A stretch of DNA of 64,000 nucleotides from Streptomyces pseudovenezuelae (lineage in GTDB: Bacteria; Actinomycetota; Actinomycetes; Streptomycetales; Streptomycetaceae), in the NCBI RefSeq assembly GCF_029892565.1, contig NZ_JARXVH010000017.1:143867-207866 (forward strand), read 5' to 3'. The translations under genes were made by a program, and so were the position numbers. The notes beneath the pieces are model-generated. The model saw only the letters and a list, made by a program, of their open reading frames with translations, had not been told where the DNA came from and did not search any database. Shown piece by piece: positions 42,890 to 51,027 of this stretch. Numbering within the stretch: the first letter of the stretch is position 1; every line of letters begins with the position of its first letter.

Positions 42890-43396
42890 TCAGGCAGTCA
42901 CCGCACGCGGCTCGGTCCGGGCCTCGCAGTGCGGGGAGGTGTGCATCGGCATCTCGGTCAGGCCCGGGTAGTAGACGTGCAGGCTCACCGCCGGCTCCAG
43001 CGCGTCGTTCACGACCTCGTGCACGTACCCGGGCGCGAACACCCGCTGCGCCCCCGCGTCCAACGCGCGCGTGGCCCGCTCGGTGCGCTCGGTCAGCGTG
43101 CCCTCCAGGACGGTCAGCACGCCGGAGGAACGCCCGTGGTCGTGCGGCCCGCTGCCCTGCCCGGGCACCCAGGACAGCAGCCACACCTCGTAGCCGGGCC
43201 CGGTGCGCAGCCGGTGGTACCAGCGCGCCGTGGCGTCGTAGCGGACGAGGTGCTCCCACTGCGTGCGGTCGGCGGCGATGGAGCGGGCCATGCCGACGAA
43301 CTCGGCCACGGTGGCCGGGTGCTCGCGCGGGGGCTGCAGCAGATGCGGGACTTCGAGGATGTCGCCGGCGATCTGGAGGTCGTTGTCGCTGTTCAT
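42890..43396 (-). CDS. Cysteine dioxygenase family protein
   Basis: 168 residues of the cupin-type cysteine dioxygenase family, which oxidises cysteine to cysteine sulfinate with Fe(II) and O2. Iron ligands His85 and His87 lie in GPHDHGRSSGVLTVLEG, and the third His in APGYVHEVVN (about 125). VWLLSWVPGQGSGPHDHG and LHVYYPGL match known bacterial members. It lies 34 bases upstream of fbiA on the same strand, so it may be co-transcribed, though it has no known role in F420 synthesis. Confidence 0.88.
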   Translation of the reverse strand: MNSDNDLQIAGDILEVPHLLQPPREHPATVAEFVGMARSIAADRTQWEHLVRYDATARWYHRLRTGPGYEVWLLSWVPGQGSGPHDHGRSSGVLTVLEGTLTERTERATRALDAGAQRVFAPGYVHEVVNDALEPAVSLHVYYPGLTEMPMHTSPHCEARTEPRAVTA

Positions 43397-43595
43397 TCGG
43401 TGCGCTGGTTCCTCAGTGAAAGAAGGTCAGAGGGAACGGAGAACGAGTCGTGGTGGACTCGGTTTCCAGCTGGAGCAGGGGTGGCTCAACAGCTGGAACA
43501 GCAACAGCTACAGCGAGCGCGGGCAGCACCGTGGGACCCGGCGGAGCGGGTCGAGGTGAGTGCCAAGTTCGCGAGCATGCCCACAAGGACATCGG

Positions 43596-43614
43596 TTCAC
43601 ACCAACAGTGTCAA
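43596..43614. promoter_or_regulatory. Inverted repeat TTCACAC-N5-GTGTCAA upstream of whiB
   Basis: Seven-base arms with one mismatch flank CAACA. The layout of two half-turns with a 5-base spacer resembles a dimeric regulator site, 430 bases upstream of whiB. It does not match the BldD consensus exactly. Confidence 0.45.
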
Positions 43615-43640
43615 CTCGACGCCCGGAATGTGGGACATGG

Positions 43641-43671
43641 TTCACCTCATCCGGTTCATGTCCGAGGTGAA
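43641..43671. promoter_or_regulatory. Inverted repeat TTCACCTC-N15-GAGGTGAA upstream of whiB
   Basis: Perfect 8-base arms with centres 23 bases apart, about 375 bases upstream of the whiB start. The half-site TTCAC is shared with the inverted repeat at 43596. The spacing suits a dimer binding two turns of one DNA face or an RNA hairpin. Confidence 0.5.
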
Positions 43672-44044
43672 AGGTTTGTTCATGCGCCCACCGGGACACA
43701 TGGCGCACAACCGGGCGCACAAACCTCGTCGCGTTCCCGTGATCCGACTGTGATCCGGTTCGCCCCGAGTGCGCGTGGAACGAGATCGGATCTCTGGGCG
43801 TCCTTCCCCGTACAGGCTCTGCGCGGGGCCGGAGGTCCTTCCGGGCCTCGTCTGCATGTCAAGGTTTATGCCGATTTGAACACTTTCCGCATGGCCTTGG
43901 TTCCGCAGAGTGAATAAGGGGCCCAATAGCAGATCTCGGCTTGACTCGCCCGGAGCAGCACACTTGTAATTTCACTCGTGTCGTTCAGCCGAAATCGGTA
44001 ACGGCTACATCACGGGGACGCGAAAGAACAGACGAGGGGCGCAC

Positions 44045-44308
44045 ATGACCGAGACGGTGCAGCAACTGCTGGTCGACGACGCGGACGAGGAACTCGGCTG
44101 GCAGGAGCGCGCACTGTGCGCCCAGACCGACCCCGAGTCCTTCTTTCCCGAGAAGGGCGGCTCGACCCGCGAGGCCAAGAAGGTCTGTCTCGCCTGCGAG
44201 GTCCGCTCCGAGTGCCTCGAATACGCCCTCGCCAATGACGAACGCTTCGGTATCTGGGGCGGCCTGTCCGAGCGGGAGCGCCGCCGGCTGAAGAAGGCCG
44301 CGGTCTGA
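44045..44308 (+). CDS. whiB: WhiB, sporulation iron-sulfur regulator
   Basis: 87 residues, the founding member of the Wbl family, needed for sporulation septation in Streptomyces aerial hyphae together with WhiA. Iron-sulfur cysteines are Cys25, Cys48, Cys51 and Cys57 (C-x22-C-x2-C-x5-C), followed by the Gly-rich GIWGG turn (69-73) and the basic C terminus RERRRLKK. GAGGGG lies 7 bases before the ATG. Length and sequence match the S. coelicolor protein from memory. The neighbours fbiA and manB flank whiB2 in mycobacteria too. Confidence 0.96.
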   Translation: MTETVQQLLVDDADEELGWQERALCAQTDPESFFPEKGGSTREAKKVCLACEVRSECLEYALANDERFGIWGGLSERERRRLKKAAV

Positions 44309-44512
44309 CCGGGCCGATCGCCGAAACTTCCGAGCCGTCCGTCCGAACGGCATCCGGGTACGTGTCCAACGGCCCGTCGCAGGTGGGTTGTCCACAGGCG
44401 GCGGGCCGCCGTCATGCCCAGCCGATAGTGTGGCTGCTCGTCCGAGACGCCTCGCCGCCACCAGCGGGCGCGGGAGTCCACCGCAGTCCATCGAACCGGG
44501 GCCCGTACCTCG

Positions 44513-47500
44513 ATGTCCGTGCACAGCCATACGGCAGCCCAAGCAGACGCTGCCACTCCTGAGTTCCCGCGTCACGTGGTGACAGCGGTGATCGTCTCCC
44601 ACGACGGCGCCCGCTGGCTGCCCGAGGCGCTCGCCGGGCTGCTCGGCCAGGAGCGCCCCGTTCAGAGCGTCATGGCGGCCGACACCGGCAGCGCGGACGC
44701 CTCCGCCCAGCTCGTCACCGACGCCCTGGGCGCCGACCGTGTGCTGCACCTCGCCCGGCGTACCGGCTTCGGCCAGGCCGTCGAGGAGGCCAACCGCACG
44801 GCACCTCTACTCACCCCGGACGAGCTGCCCTACCTGAAGCGGCCCAGCGGCTGGGACCCGGTCACGCGCTCGTGGCGCGACGACGCGTACGACATGCCCG
44901 AGTTCCCGCACGGAGAGCCGGTCCAGTGGCTGTGGCTGCTGCACGACGACAGTGCGCCCGAGCCCGAGGCTCTGGCCCAGCTGTTGCGCGTCGTGGAGAC
45001 CGAGCTGGAGCTGGGCCGCGACGACGTGGCGATCGTGGGCCCCAAGCTGCGCGGCTGGTACGACCGGCGGCAGCTCCTGGAGGTCGGCGTCAGCGTCGCC
45101 AACTCCGGCCGCCGCTGGACCGGCCTGGACCGCCGCGAACAGGACCAGGGCCAGCACGACCACGTACGGACCGTGCTGTCGGTGTCCACCGCGGGCATGC
45201 TGATCCGGCGCGACGTGTTCGAGCAGCTCGGCGGCTTCGACAAGCGGCTGCCGCTGATGCGCGACGACGTCGACCTGTGCTGGCGCGCCACGGCCGCCGG
45301 CCACCGCGTCCTCATCGCCCCCGAGGCGGTCGTACGCCACGCGGAGGCCTCCTCGCGCGAGCGCCGCACCGTCGACTGCGTGGGCCGCGCCGCCACCTCC
45401 CCGCACAAGGTCGACAAGGCGGGCGCCGCCTACACCCTGCTCGTCAACACGCGTACGGCAGCGCTGCCCTGGGTGCTGTTCCGGCTCGTGCTCGGCACCC
45501 TCCTGCGGACCGTCGCCTACCTGGTCGGCAAGGTCCCCGGGCAGGCCCTGGACGAGATCCGCGGCCTGCTGGGCACCCTGCTGCGACCCGAGCGGATCAT
45601 CGCCGGACGGCGCAAGCGCGGCACCCCGCAGATCGACAAGGGCGAGCTGCGCGCGCTGTTCCCACCGCCCGGCGCGACCGTGCGGGCCACCGTCGAGCAG
45701 GTCGCCGGCGACCTGTTCGGCAGCTCCGACCCCGAGGCGGTCTCCGGCGCGGGGCGGCACGGCGGCGCGGTCGAGTCCGGACCCGGCGGCGACGACGCCG
45801 ACTTCCTGGAGATCGAGCAGTTCGCCCGCCTCAAGCGCATCGCCCGCAAGCCCGGCCCGATGCTCTTCCTGGTGCTGCTGTTCTTCTCGCTGGTCGCCTG
45901 CCGCGACCTGCTCGGCAGCGGCGCGCTCTCGGGCGGCGCGCTGCTGCCCGCCCCCGCCGACTCCAGCGAGCTGTGGTCGCGCTACCTCGACTCCTGGCAC
46001 CCGGTCGGCGCCGGCGGCAGCCCGTCCGCGCCGCCCTACCTCGCGCTCGTGGCGATGCTCGCCTCCGCGCTGTTCGGCTCGACCGGCCTGGCGATCACGC
46101 TGCTGCTGGTCTGCTCGGTGCCGCTGGCCGGCTTCACCGCCTACTTCGCCTCCCGCCCGCTCGTCGAGTCCCGGCTGCTGCGCGCGTGGGCGGCCGTCGT
46201 CTACGCCTTCCTGCCCGCCGCCACCGGCGCGCTCGCCGGCGGCCGCCTGGGCACCGCCGTGCTGGCCGTGCTGCTGCCGCTCCTGGCCCGCGCGGGCATC
46301 GCCGCCAGCGGCCTCACGCACGCGTCCGGCGCGCGTGGCAGCTGGCGCGCCACCTGGGCGTACGCCCTGCTGCTGACGATCACCACGGCGTTCACGCCGA
46401 TCGTGTGGCCCCTCGCACTGGTCCTCGGCGTCGCGGTCCTGGCCGTGCGCCGGGGCGACATCACCGCGTACGGCCTGCGCTTCCTGGCCCAGCTCGGCAC
46501 GCCCCTGCTGGTCCTCGCGCCCTGGTCGCTGTCGCTGCTCCCGTTCGGCTTCTTCCAGGAGGCCGGTCTGGAGTACGGCTCCTCGGCCGCCTCCGCCCTC
46601 GACCTGCTCGGCGTGAGCCCGGGCGGCCCGGGCACGGTCAGCGGGCTGATGCTCATCGGCATCGTCCTGGCCGCGCTGGCCGCCCTGCTGCGCTCCGAGC
46701 GGCAGTTCGGCATCTGGGCGGCCTGGCTCGTCGCCCTGGTGGGCCTCGTCTTCGCGGTCCTGTCCAACGGCTCCACCTGGGCGGGCCCCGCGACCCTCGT
46801 CTACGGCCTCGCCCTGCTGGGCGCCGCGGTCCTGGGCGCCGACGGCGCACGCGCGCGTGTGGCCGAGCAGAGCTTCGGCTGGCGCCAGCCGGTGGCCGTG
46901 CTGATCGCCTTCGCCTCGCTGGCGGGCCCGCTGCTGGTCGCCGGCGGCTGGATGATCGGCGGCGCCGACGGCCCGGTCGAGCGGCGCGACCCCGTGCAGG
47001 TGCCCGCGTTCGTCGCCGAGGAGAGCGGCACGCGCGACCAGGCACGCACGCTGGTGCTCGACAGCGACTCCACCGCGCGCGTGGGTTACACCCTCGTACG
47101 CGGCTCGGGCGCCCGCCTCGGCGACGCCGAACTCGCGGCCGCCGACGGCGAGAACGGCCAGCTCGACAAGGTCGTCGCCAACCTGGTCGCCGGCTCCGGC
47201 GCCGACCAGGCCGACCAGCTCGGCAAGTTCGCCGTGCGCTACGTCCTCATCCACAAGGGCGCGCCCCGCGAGGTCACGCGCGTGCTGGACGCCACCCCGG
47301 GCCTGAGCAGGCTCAGCCAGCAGGACGGCGGCGCCCTGTGGCGGGTCGACCAGGAGGTCGCGCGCGCCACCATCACGTCCGGCACCGGCACCCCGCAGCC
47401 CGTCGCCGCAGGGCCTGTTGACATCCACACCACCGTCCCGGCCGGCTCCGACGGCCGCGTCCTGCGCCTCGCCGACACCGCCGCCGAGGGCTGGACGGCC

Positions 47501-48163
47501 ACCCTGGACGGCAAGCCGCTCACCCGCACCACGGTCGACGGCTGGGCCCAGGGCTTCCAACTGCCCTCCTCCGGCGGCACGTTGGACGTCACCTACGACG
47601 ACCCGATCACCCACACCGCGTGGCTGTGGGCCCAGGGCTTCCTCGCCCTGGTGCTGGTCGTGCTCGCGCTGCCCGGCCGGCGCCGCGTCGTCGACGACGA
47701 CCTGCCGGACGAGCCGGCCGCCGTCCCCGCCCAGCCCGTGGCCGGCGAGGGCCGCCGCGCCCGCCGCCTGCGCGCCCAGGCGGAGGCCGAAGAGCCGGGC
47801 CCGAGCGAGGAGTTCCCGGTCCCGCCCGAGCAGGAGACCCCGGTCGCGGTCCCGCAGCAGCAGTCCTACGGCGAGTGGGACGCGGCGCAGTACACGAACG
47901 CGGAGTACGGCACCTACAACGAGCAGTACCAGGACGCCCAGCAGTACCCGGCGGGCGCGTACGACCAGACGTACCAGGCCGATCCCTACCAGGGCGGCCA
48001 GTACGACCCGTACGCCTACGGGGGCCAGCCCCAGGGCGGGTACGACCAGGGCTATGACCCGTCGTACCAACAGCAGGGCTACGACCCCGCGTACGACCCG
48101 GAGCAGCAGCAACAACAACAGCACCCGCACCCGAATGAGCGCCCCGACGGGAGCCAGCAGTGA
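44513..48163 (+). CDS. Large membrane glycosyltransferase, GT2 domain plus multi-helix region
   Basis: 1216 residues. An N-terminal GT-A domain (about 18-330) has VTAVIVSHDGARWLPEAL, LLHDDSAPEP (DxD-like), MLIRRDVFEQLGGFDKRLPLMRDDVDLCWRA and Gly-rich contacts typical of family 2 enzymes. A linker (about 380-450) leads to at least ten hydrophobic helices (about 455-820), an extracellular beta-rich domain (about 840-1035) and a last helix (about 1040-1060). The Tyr/Gln-rich tail (QQYPAGAYDQTYQADPYQGG) ends in a Q6 run. It probably extends a cell-surface polysaccharide using a lipid-linked donor; the sugar is unknown. It overlaps the next gene by 4 bases. Confidence 0.88.
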   Translation: MSVHSHTAAQADAATPEFPRHVVTAVIVSHDGARWLPEALAGLLGQERPVQSVMAADTGSADASAQLVTDALGADRVLHLARRTGFGQAVEEANRTAPLLTPDELPYLKRPSGWDPVTRSWRDDAYDMPEFPHGEPVQWLWLLHDDSAPEPEALAQLLRVVETELELGRDDVAIVGPKLRGWYDRRQLLEVGVSVANSGRRWTGLDRREQDQGQHDHVRTVLSVSTAGMLIRRDVFEQLGGFDKRLPLMRDDVDLCWRATAAGHRVLIAPEAVVRHAEASSRERRTVDCVGRAATSPHKVDKAGAAYTLLVNTRTAALPWVLFRLVLGTLLRTVAYLVGKVPGQALDEIRGLLGTLLRPERIIAGRRKRGTPQIDKGELRALFPPPGATVRATVEQVAGDLFGSSDPEAVSGAGRHGGAVESGPGGDDADFLEIEQFARLKRIARKPGPMLFLVLLFFSLVACRDLLGSGALSGGALLPAPADSSELWSRYLDSWHPVGAGGSPSAPPYLALVAMLASALFGSTGLAITLLLVCSVPLAGFTAYFASRPLVESRLLRAWAAVVYAFLPAATGALAGGRLGTAVLAVLLPLLARAGIAASGLTHASGARGSWRATWAYALLLTITTAFTPIVWPLALVLGVAVLAVRRGDITAYGLRFLAQLGTPLLVLAPWSLSLLPFGFFQEAGLEYGSSAASALDLLGVSPGGPGTVSGLMLIGIVLAALAALLRSERQFGIWAAWLVALVGLVFAVLSNGSTWAGPATLVYGLALLGAAVLGADGARARVAEQSFGWRQPVAVLIAFASLAGPLLVAGGWMIGGADGPVERRDPVQVPAFVAEESGTRDQARTLVLDSDSTARVGYTLVRGSGARLGDAELAAADGENGQLDKVVANLVAGSGADQADQLGKFAVRYVLIHKGAPREVTRVLDATPGLSRLSQQDGGALWRVDQEVARATITSGTGTPQPVAAGPVDIHTTVPAGSDGRVLRLADTAAEGWTATLDGKPLTRTTVDGWAQGFQLPSSGGTLDVTYDDPITHTAWLWAQGFLALVLVVLALPGRRRVVDDDLPDEPAAVPAQPVAGEGRRARRLRAQAEAEEPGPSEEFPVPPEQETPVAVPQQQSYGEWDAAQYTNAEYGTYNEQYQDAQQYPAGAYDQTYQADPYQGGQYDPYAYGGQPQGGYDQGYDPSYQQQGYDPAYDPEQQQQQQHPHPNERPDGSQQ

Positions 48164-49665
48164 ACCGCACCACCCTGTCCCTGATCGCCGGCACGGCGGC
48201 GCTCGCCGCGGTCACCGGGTTCGCCTCGCTCAAGGCGCCGGACGGCTCAGGTCAGGACACCGCGAAGGCGGCCGCCGTGCTGCCCGTGGAGCGCACCAGC
48301 CTGCTGTGCCCGCAGCCCAGCACCTCCGACCTCGCCGACACCTCGTACACGTCCTTCACGCCCGTCACGAAGGGCACGGCGGCCACCGGCAAGGCCGAAC
48401 TGGCCGCCGCCGACGAGCAGTCCGACGACGAGACGGCCGGCAAGGGCAAGAAGAGCGACAAGAAGAAGGCCGCCAAGCCGGTCCTCACCCCCAAGGACCC
48501 CGGAACCCCGGTCACCGGTGACACCTCGGGCGGCGAGACCCCCGCGCTGGTCGGCACCGCCGAGGGCAAGTTCGCGCCCGGCTGGGCCGTTCAGGAGACC
48601 ACGGAGGTCGCCGCGGGCTCGGGGCGCGGCCTCCTGGGCGTCAACTGCACCGCGCCGGACACGGAGTTCTGGTTCACCGGCGCCAGCACGGACGCCGACC
48701 GCACGGACTACGTCCACCTCACCAACCCCGACGACTCCGCGGCCGTCGTCGACATCGAGCTCTTCGGCAAGGACGGCGCCCTGGACTCCACGGTGGGGGA
48801 GGGCATCACGATCGCGCCGCACTCCAGCGACCCGGTCCTGCTGTCCACGCTCACCGACGAGAAGCAGACCGACCTCACCGTGCACGTGAACGTGCGCAGC
48901 GGGCGCCTGGGCGCCGCCGTGCAGGCCCTGGACGAGAAGATCGGCGGCGACTGGCTGGCAGCGACCACGGACCCGGCCGGCAGCCTGGTGCTGCCCGGCA
49001 TCCCGAAGGACGCCACGGCCGTACGCCTGATCGCCTTCACGCCCGGTGACGCGGACGCCGACCTCAAGGTGCGCCTCGCCTCCCCGTCCGGGCTGATCAC
49101 GCCCGCCGGCAACGAGACGCTGCACGTGAAGGCGGGCATGACCACCGCCACCGACCTCGGCGACGTCACGCGCGGCGAGGCGGGCTCCCTGGTGCTCACG
49201 CCCACCGACCGGTCCGTGCCGGTCATCGCCGCCCTCCAGGTCGTCCGCGGCAAGGGCGCCAAGCGGGAGTCGGCGTACATCCCGGCCGCAGGACCGGTCG
49301 GCACGCGCGCGACGTCCGCCGACAACAGCGCCAAGGGCTCCACCCTGTCCCTCACCGCCCCGACCGCCACCGCCCAGGTCAAGGTCACCGCCTCGGCGGG
49401 CAGCGGCGGCGGCACGGCGGTCTCCAAGACGTTCACGATCAAGGCGGGCACCACCGAGAACGTCGAGGCCCCGGCCCCGACCGGCCTCAAGGGCACGTAC
49501 GCGCTGACGGTCGAGACGCTGTCCGGCGGCCCGGTCTACGGCGCCCGCACGCTGGCGGCCACGGAGGACGGCGTACCGGGCTTCACGATCCAGACCCTCC
49601 CGAACGACCGGGGGACGGTGGCGGTACCGCAGGCGGACCAGGATCTGTCGGTGCTGCAGAAGTAG
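48160..49665 (+). CDS. DUF5719 family secreted protein
   Basis: 501 residues, GTG in the overlap with the glycosyltransferase. An N-terminal signal or anchor helix (SLIAGTAALAAVTGFASL) precedes a Lys-rich linker (GKGKKSDKKKAAK) and a long beta-sandwich-rich region, with VHLTNPDDSAAVVDIELFGKDG and VHVNVRSGRLGAAVQAL characteristic of DUF5719. There are no catalytic motifs. Overlap and order make it a partner of the large glycosyltransferase, perhaps as an extracytoplasmic subunit holding the polymer or acceptor; that role is inferred. Confidence 0.82.
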   Translation: MNRTTLSLIAGTAALAAVTGFASLKAPDGSGQDTAKAAAVLPVERTSLLCPQPSTSDLADTSYTSFTPVTKGTAATGKAELAAADEQSDDETAGKGKKSDKKKAAKPVLTPKDPGTPVTGDTSGGETPALVGTAEGKFAPGWAVQETTEVAAGSGRGLLGVNCTAPDTEFWFTGASTDADRTDYVHLTNPDDSAAVVDIELFGKDGALDSTVGEGITIAPHSSDPVLLSTLTDEKQTDLTVHVNVRSGRLGAAVQALDEKIGGDWLAATTDPAGSLVLPGIPKDATAVRLIAFTPGDADADLKVRLASPSGLITPAGNETLHVKAGMTTATDLGDVTRGEAGSLVLTPTDRSVPVIAALQVVRGKGAKRESAYIPAAGPVGTRATSADNSAKGSTLSLTAPTATAQVKVTASAGSGGGTAVSKTFTIKAGTTENVEAPAPTGLKGTYALTVETLSGGPVYGARTLAATEDGVPGFTIQTLPNDRGTVAVPQADQDLSVLQK

Positions 49666-49690
49666 GGCGGCACGCGCGCGAGGGCGGTGC

Positions 49691-50140
49691 TCAGTCCTCG
49701 CCGTAGCGCGGGTCCACCGTCTCCGGGGTCAGCCCCAGGAGTTCGGCGACCTGCTCGACGACGATCTCGTGCACCAGCGCGGCGCGTTCGTCGCGCCCCT
49801 TGGTGCGGATCTCCACCGGGCGCCGGTAGACGACCACGCGGGCCGGGCGTCCCTCGCGAGAGGGAATCGTGCCCCCCAGGGGGACCGCTTCGTCGTTCCA
49901 CGCCTGGCCGGGGCCGTCGAGGCGCGGCACCTCCAGGACGAGGAAATCGATGTCGGCGAGCTGCGGCCAGCGCCGCTCCAGGCGCTCCACCGAGTCCTGC
50001 ACCAGATCCGCGAACGCTTCGGCGCGGCTCGCGGCGAGCGGCACCTGGGGCGGCGCGATCGGGCCGCGCATGCCCCGGCCGTGGCGATCACGACGGCGGG
50101 GGCCGGGGGCGGCGGCACGGGGCGGTACAGGGTTGTCCAT
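49691..50140 (-). CDS. Metallopeptidase-family protein (zincin DUF1025-like), second His missing
   Basis: 149 residues from ATG at 50140 (MDNPVP); a GTG one codon earlier is also possible. An Arg/Gly/Pro-rich head is followed by a zincin-type domain (about 36-149) with VERRWPQLADIDFLVLEVPR and GTIPSREGRPARVVVYRRPVE. The would-be HExxH region reads LVHEIVVEQVAELLG: His and Glu are present but the second His is Val. This is characteristic of the actinobacterial branch and casts doubt on protease activity. It matches the mycobacterial Rv3259 position next to DUF3499 (from memory). Confidence 0.8.
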   Translation of the reverse strand: MDNPVPPRAAAPGPRRRDRHGRGMRGPIAPPQVPLAASRAEAFADLVQDSVERLERRWPQLADIDFLVLEVPRLDGPGQAWNDEAVPLGGTIPSREGRPARVVVYRRPVEIRTKGRDERAALVHEIVVEQVAELLGLTPETVDPRYGED

Positions 50141-50483
50141 CACCGGTGAAGCGTAGTCCCCGACGGGACCGCGTGCCCGACCCCACGCGCCGTCACGGAC
50201 GCCGTCGGACCGCCTCGTGGGGCATGTCGCAGGATGACCATTCCGGCCAAGGTCGGGCTCGATTCCGTATCTCTCCGAGACCGCCGACGACGAGGCAAAT
50301 GACTGTGTTTGTGCGGGTAGTTGATCGGTTCCGGAGGTGGGTGCTGCCCTGTGAACGGCGGTTCGTGCAGGTCAACGGCGTGTGGCGGGAGGGGTGTGTG
50401 GGGTGATTCACACCACGACACGGTGGAGTGACCTGAGGGAGTGTCGTCGCGGCCCGCTCAAGAGTGCGGTACCGTCCAACGTC
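50141..50483. other. Divergent intergenic region with inverted repeat
   Basis: No gene supported in these 343 bases; a 36-codon frame at 50299-50406 has no recognisable features. An imperfect inverted repeat TCACACCAC-GACACG-GTGGAGTGA (50408-50431, one mismatch) lies 52 bases upstream of the DUF3499 start and could be a regulator site. Confidence 0.45.
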
Positions 50484-50858
50484 GTGAGCCCTGTACGTCG
50501 CTGTTCGCGCACCGCTTGCGGCCGCCCCGCCGTCGCGACGCTGACGTACGTCTACGCCGACTCGACCGCGGTCCTCGGCCCGCTCGCCACCTACGCCGAA
50601 CCCCACTGCTACGACCTGTGCGCCGAGCACTCCGAGCGCCTCACCGCGCCGCGTGGCTGGGAAGTCGTCCGGCTCCTCGACAGCTCCGCTCCGGCCCGCC
50701 CGAGCGGCGACGACCTGGAAGCGCTTGCCAACGCCGTGCGCGAGGCGGCCCGTCCGCAGGGGCGGGCGGCCGGGGCCGGCGGCGGGAGGCGCGGGGCGGA
50801 CCCGATGGAGGTCGCGCGCCGCGGCCACCTGCGCGTGCTGCGGTCTCCGGACAGCTGA
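50484..50858 (+). CDS. DUF3499 family protein
   Basis: 124 residues from GTG at 50484. The conserved core CSRTACGRPAVATLTYVYAD, then PLATYAEPHCYDLCAEHSERLTAPRGWEVVRL is the DUF3499 signature, with four cysteines (CSRTAC and HCYDLC) and His residues that look like a small zinc-binding fold. A basic disordered tail follows. Function unknown. It is the neighbour of the zincin-like gene both here and in mycobacteria (Rv3258c), so a shared role is likely. Confidence 0.88.
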   Translation: MSPVRRCSRTACGRPAVATLTYVYADSTAVLGPLATYAEPHCYDLCAEHSERLTAPRGWEVVRLLDSSAPARPSGDDLEALANAVREAARPQGRAAGAGGGRRGADPMEVARRGHLRVLRSPDS

Positions 50859-51027
50859 CCCTTCCGGTCGGCCGATCGATCCTCTTTGCGTGACCCTCTT
50901 CGTGTGCGTTCCGTGCATGTTCCGCCCAGTGATGCACGCCCATTGACGCGCGCTTGTCGCGGACACGACCATTCCGTAAGCCGAAACGAGAAATCGCTTT
51001 CCGCATGACGGAATCGGGGAGGCGTCC

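Larger units (their letters stand above)
43397..44044. other. Long upstream region of whiB
   Basis: These 648 bases hold no gene I can support; short frames on both strands have irregular codon use. The region separates the minus-strand cysteine dioxygenase gene from whiB and contains two strong inverted repeats, listed separately, and a CAG-rich stretch near 43470-43510. whiB in S. coelicolor is known to have two promoters, one developmentally induced, which would fit a long control region. Confidence 0.6.

Noticed and set aside
43596..43614. BldD box upstream of whiB
   Set aside because: The arms show TTCACAC rather than TNAC with the right spacing, so it does not match the known BldD consensus.
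43450..43917. 155-codon plus-strand frame and smaller minus-strand frames upstream of whiB
   Set aside because: Codon third positions are irregular and there are no domains or ribosome site; treated as non-coding.
50299..50406. 36-codon reading frame MTVFVRVVDRF
   Set aside because: There is no ribosome site, no recognised domain and no conservation I can assess; probably chance.
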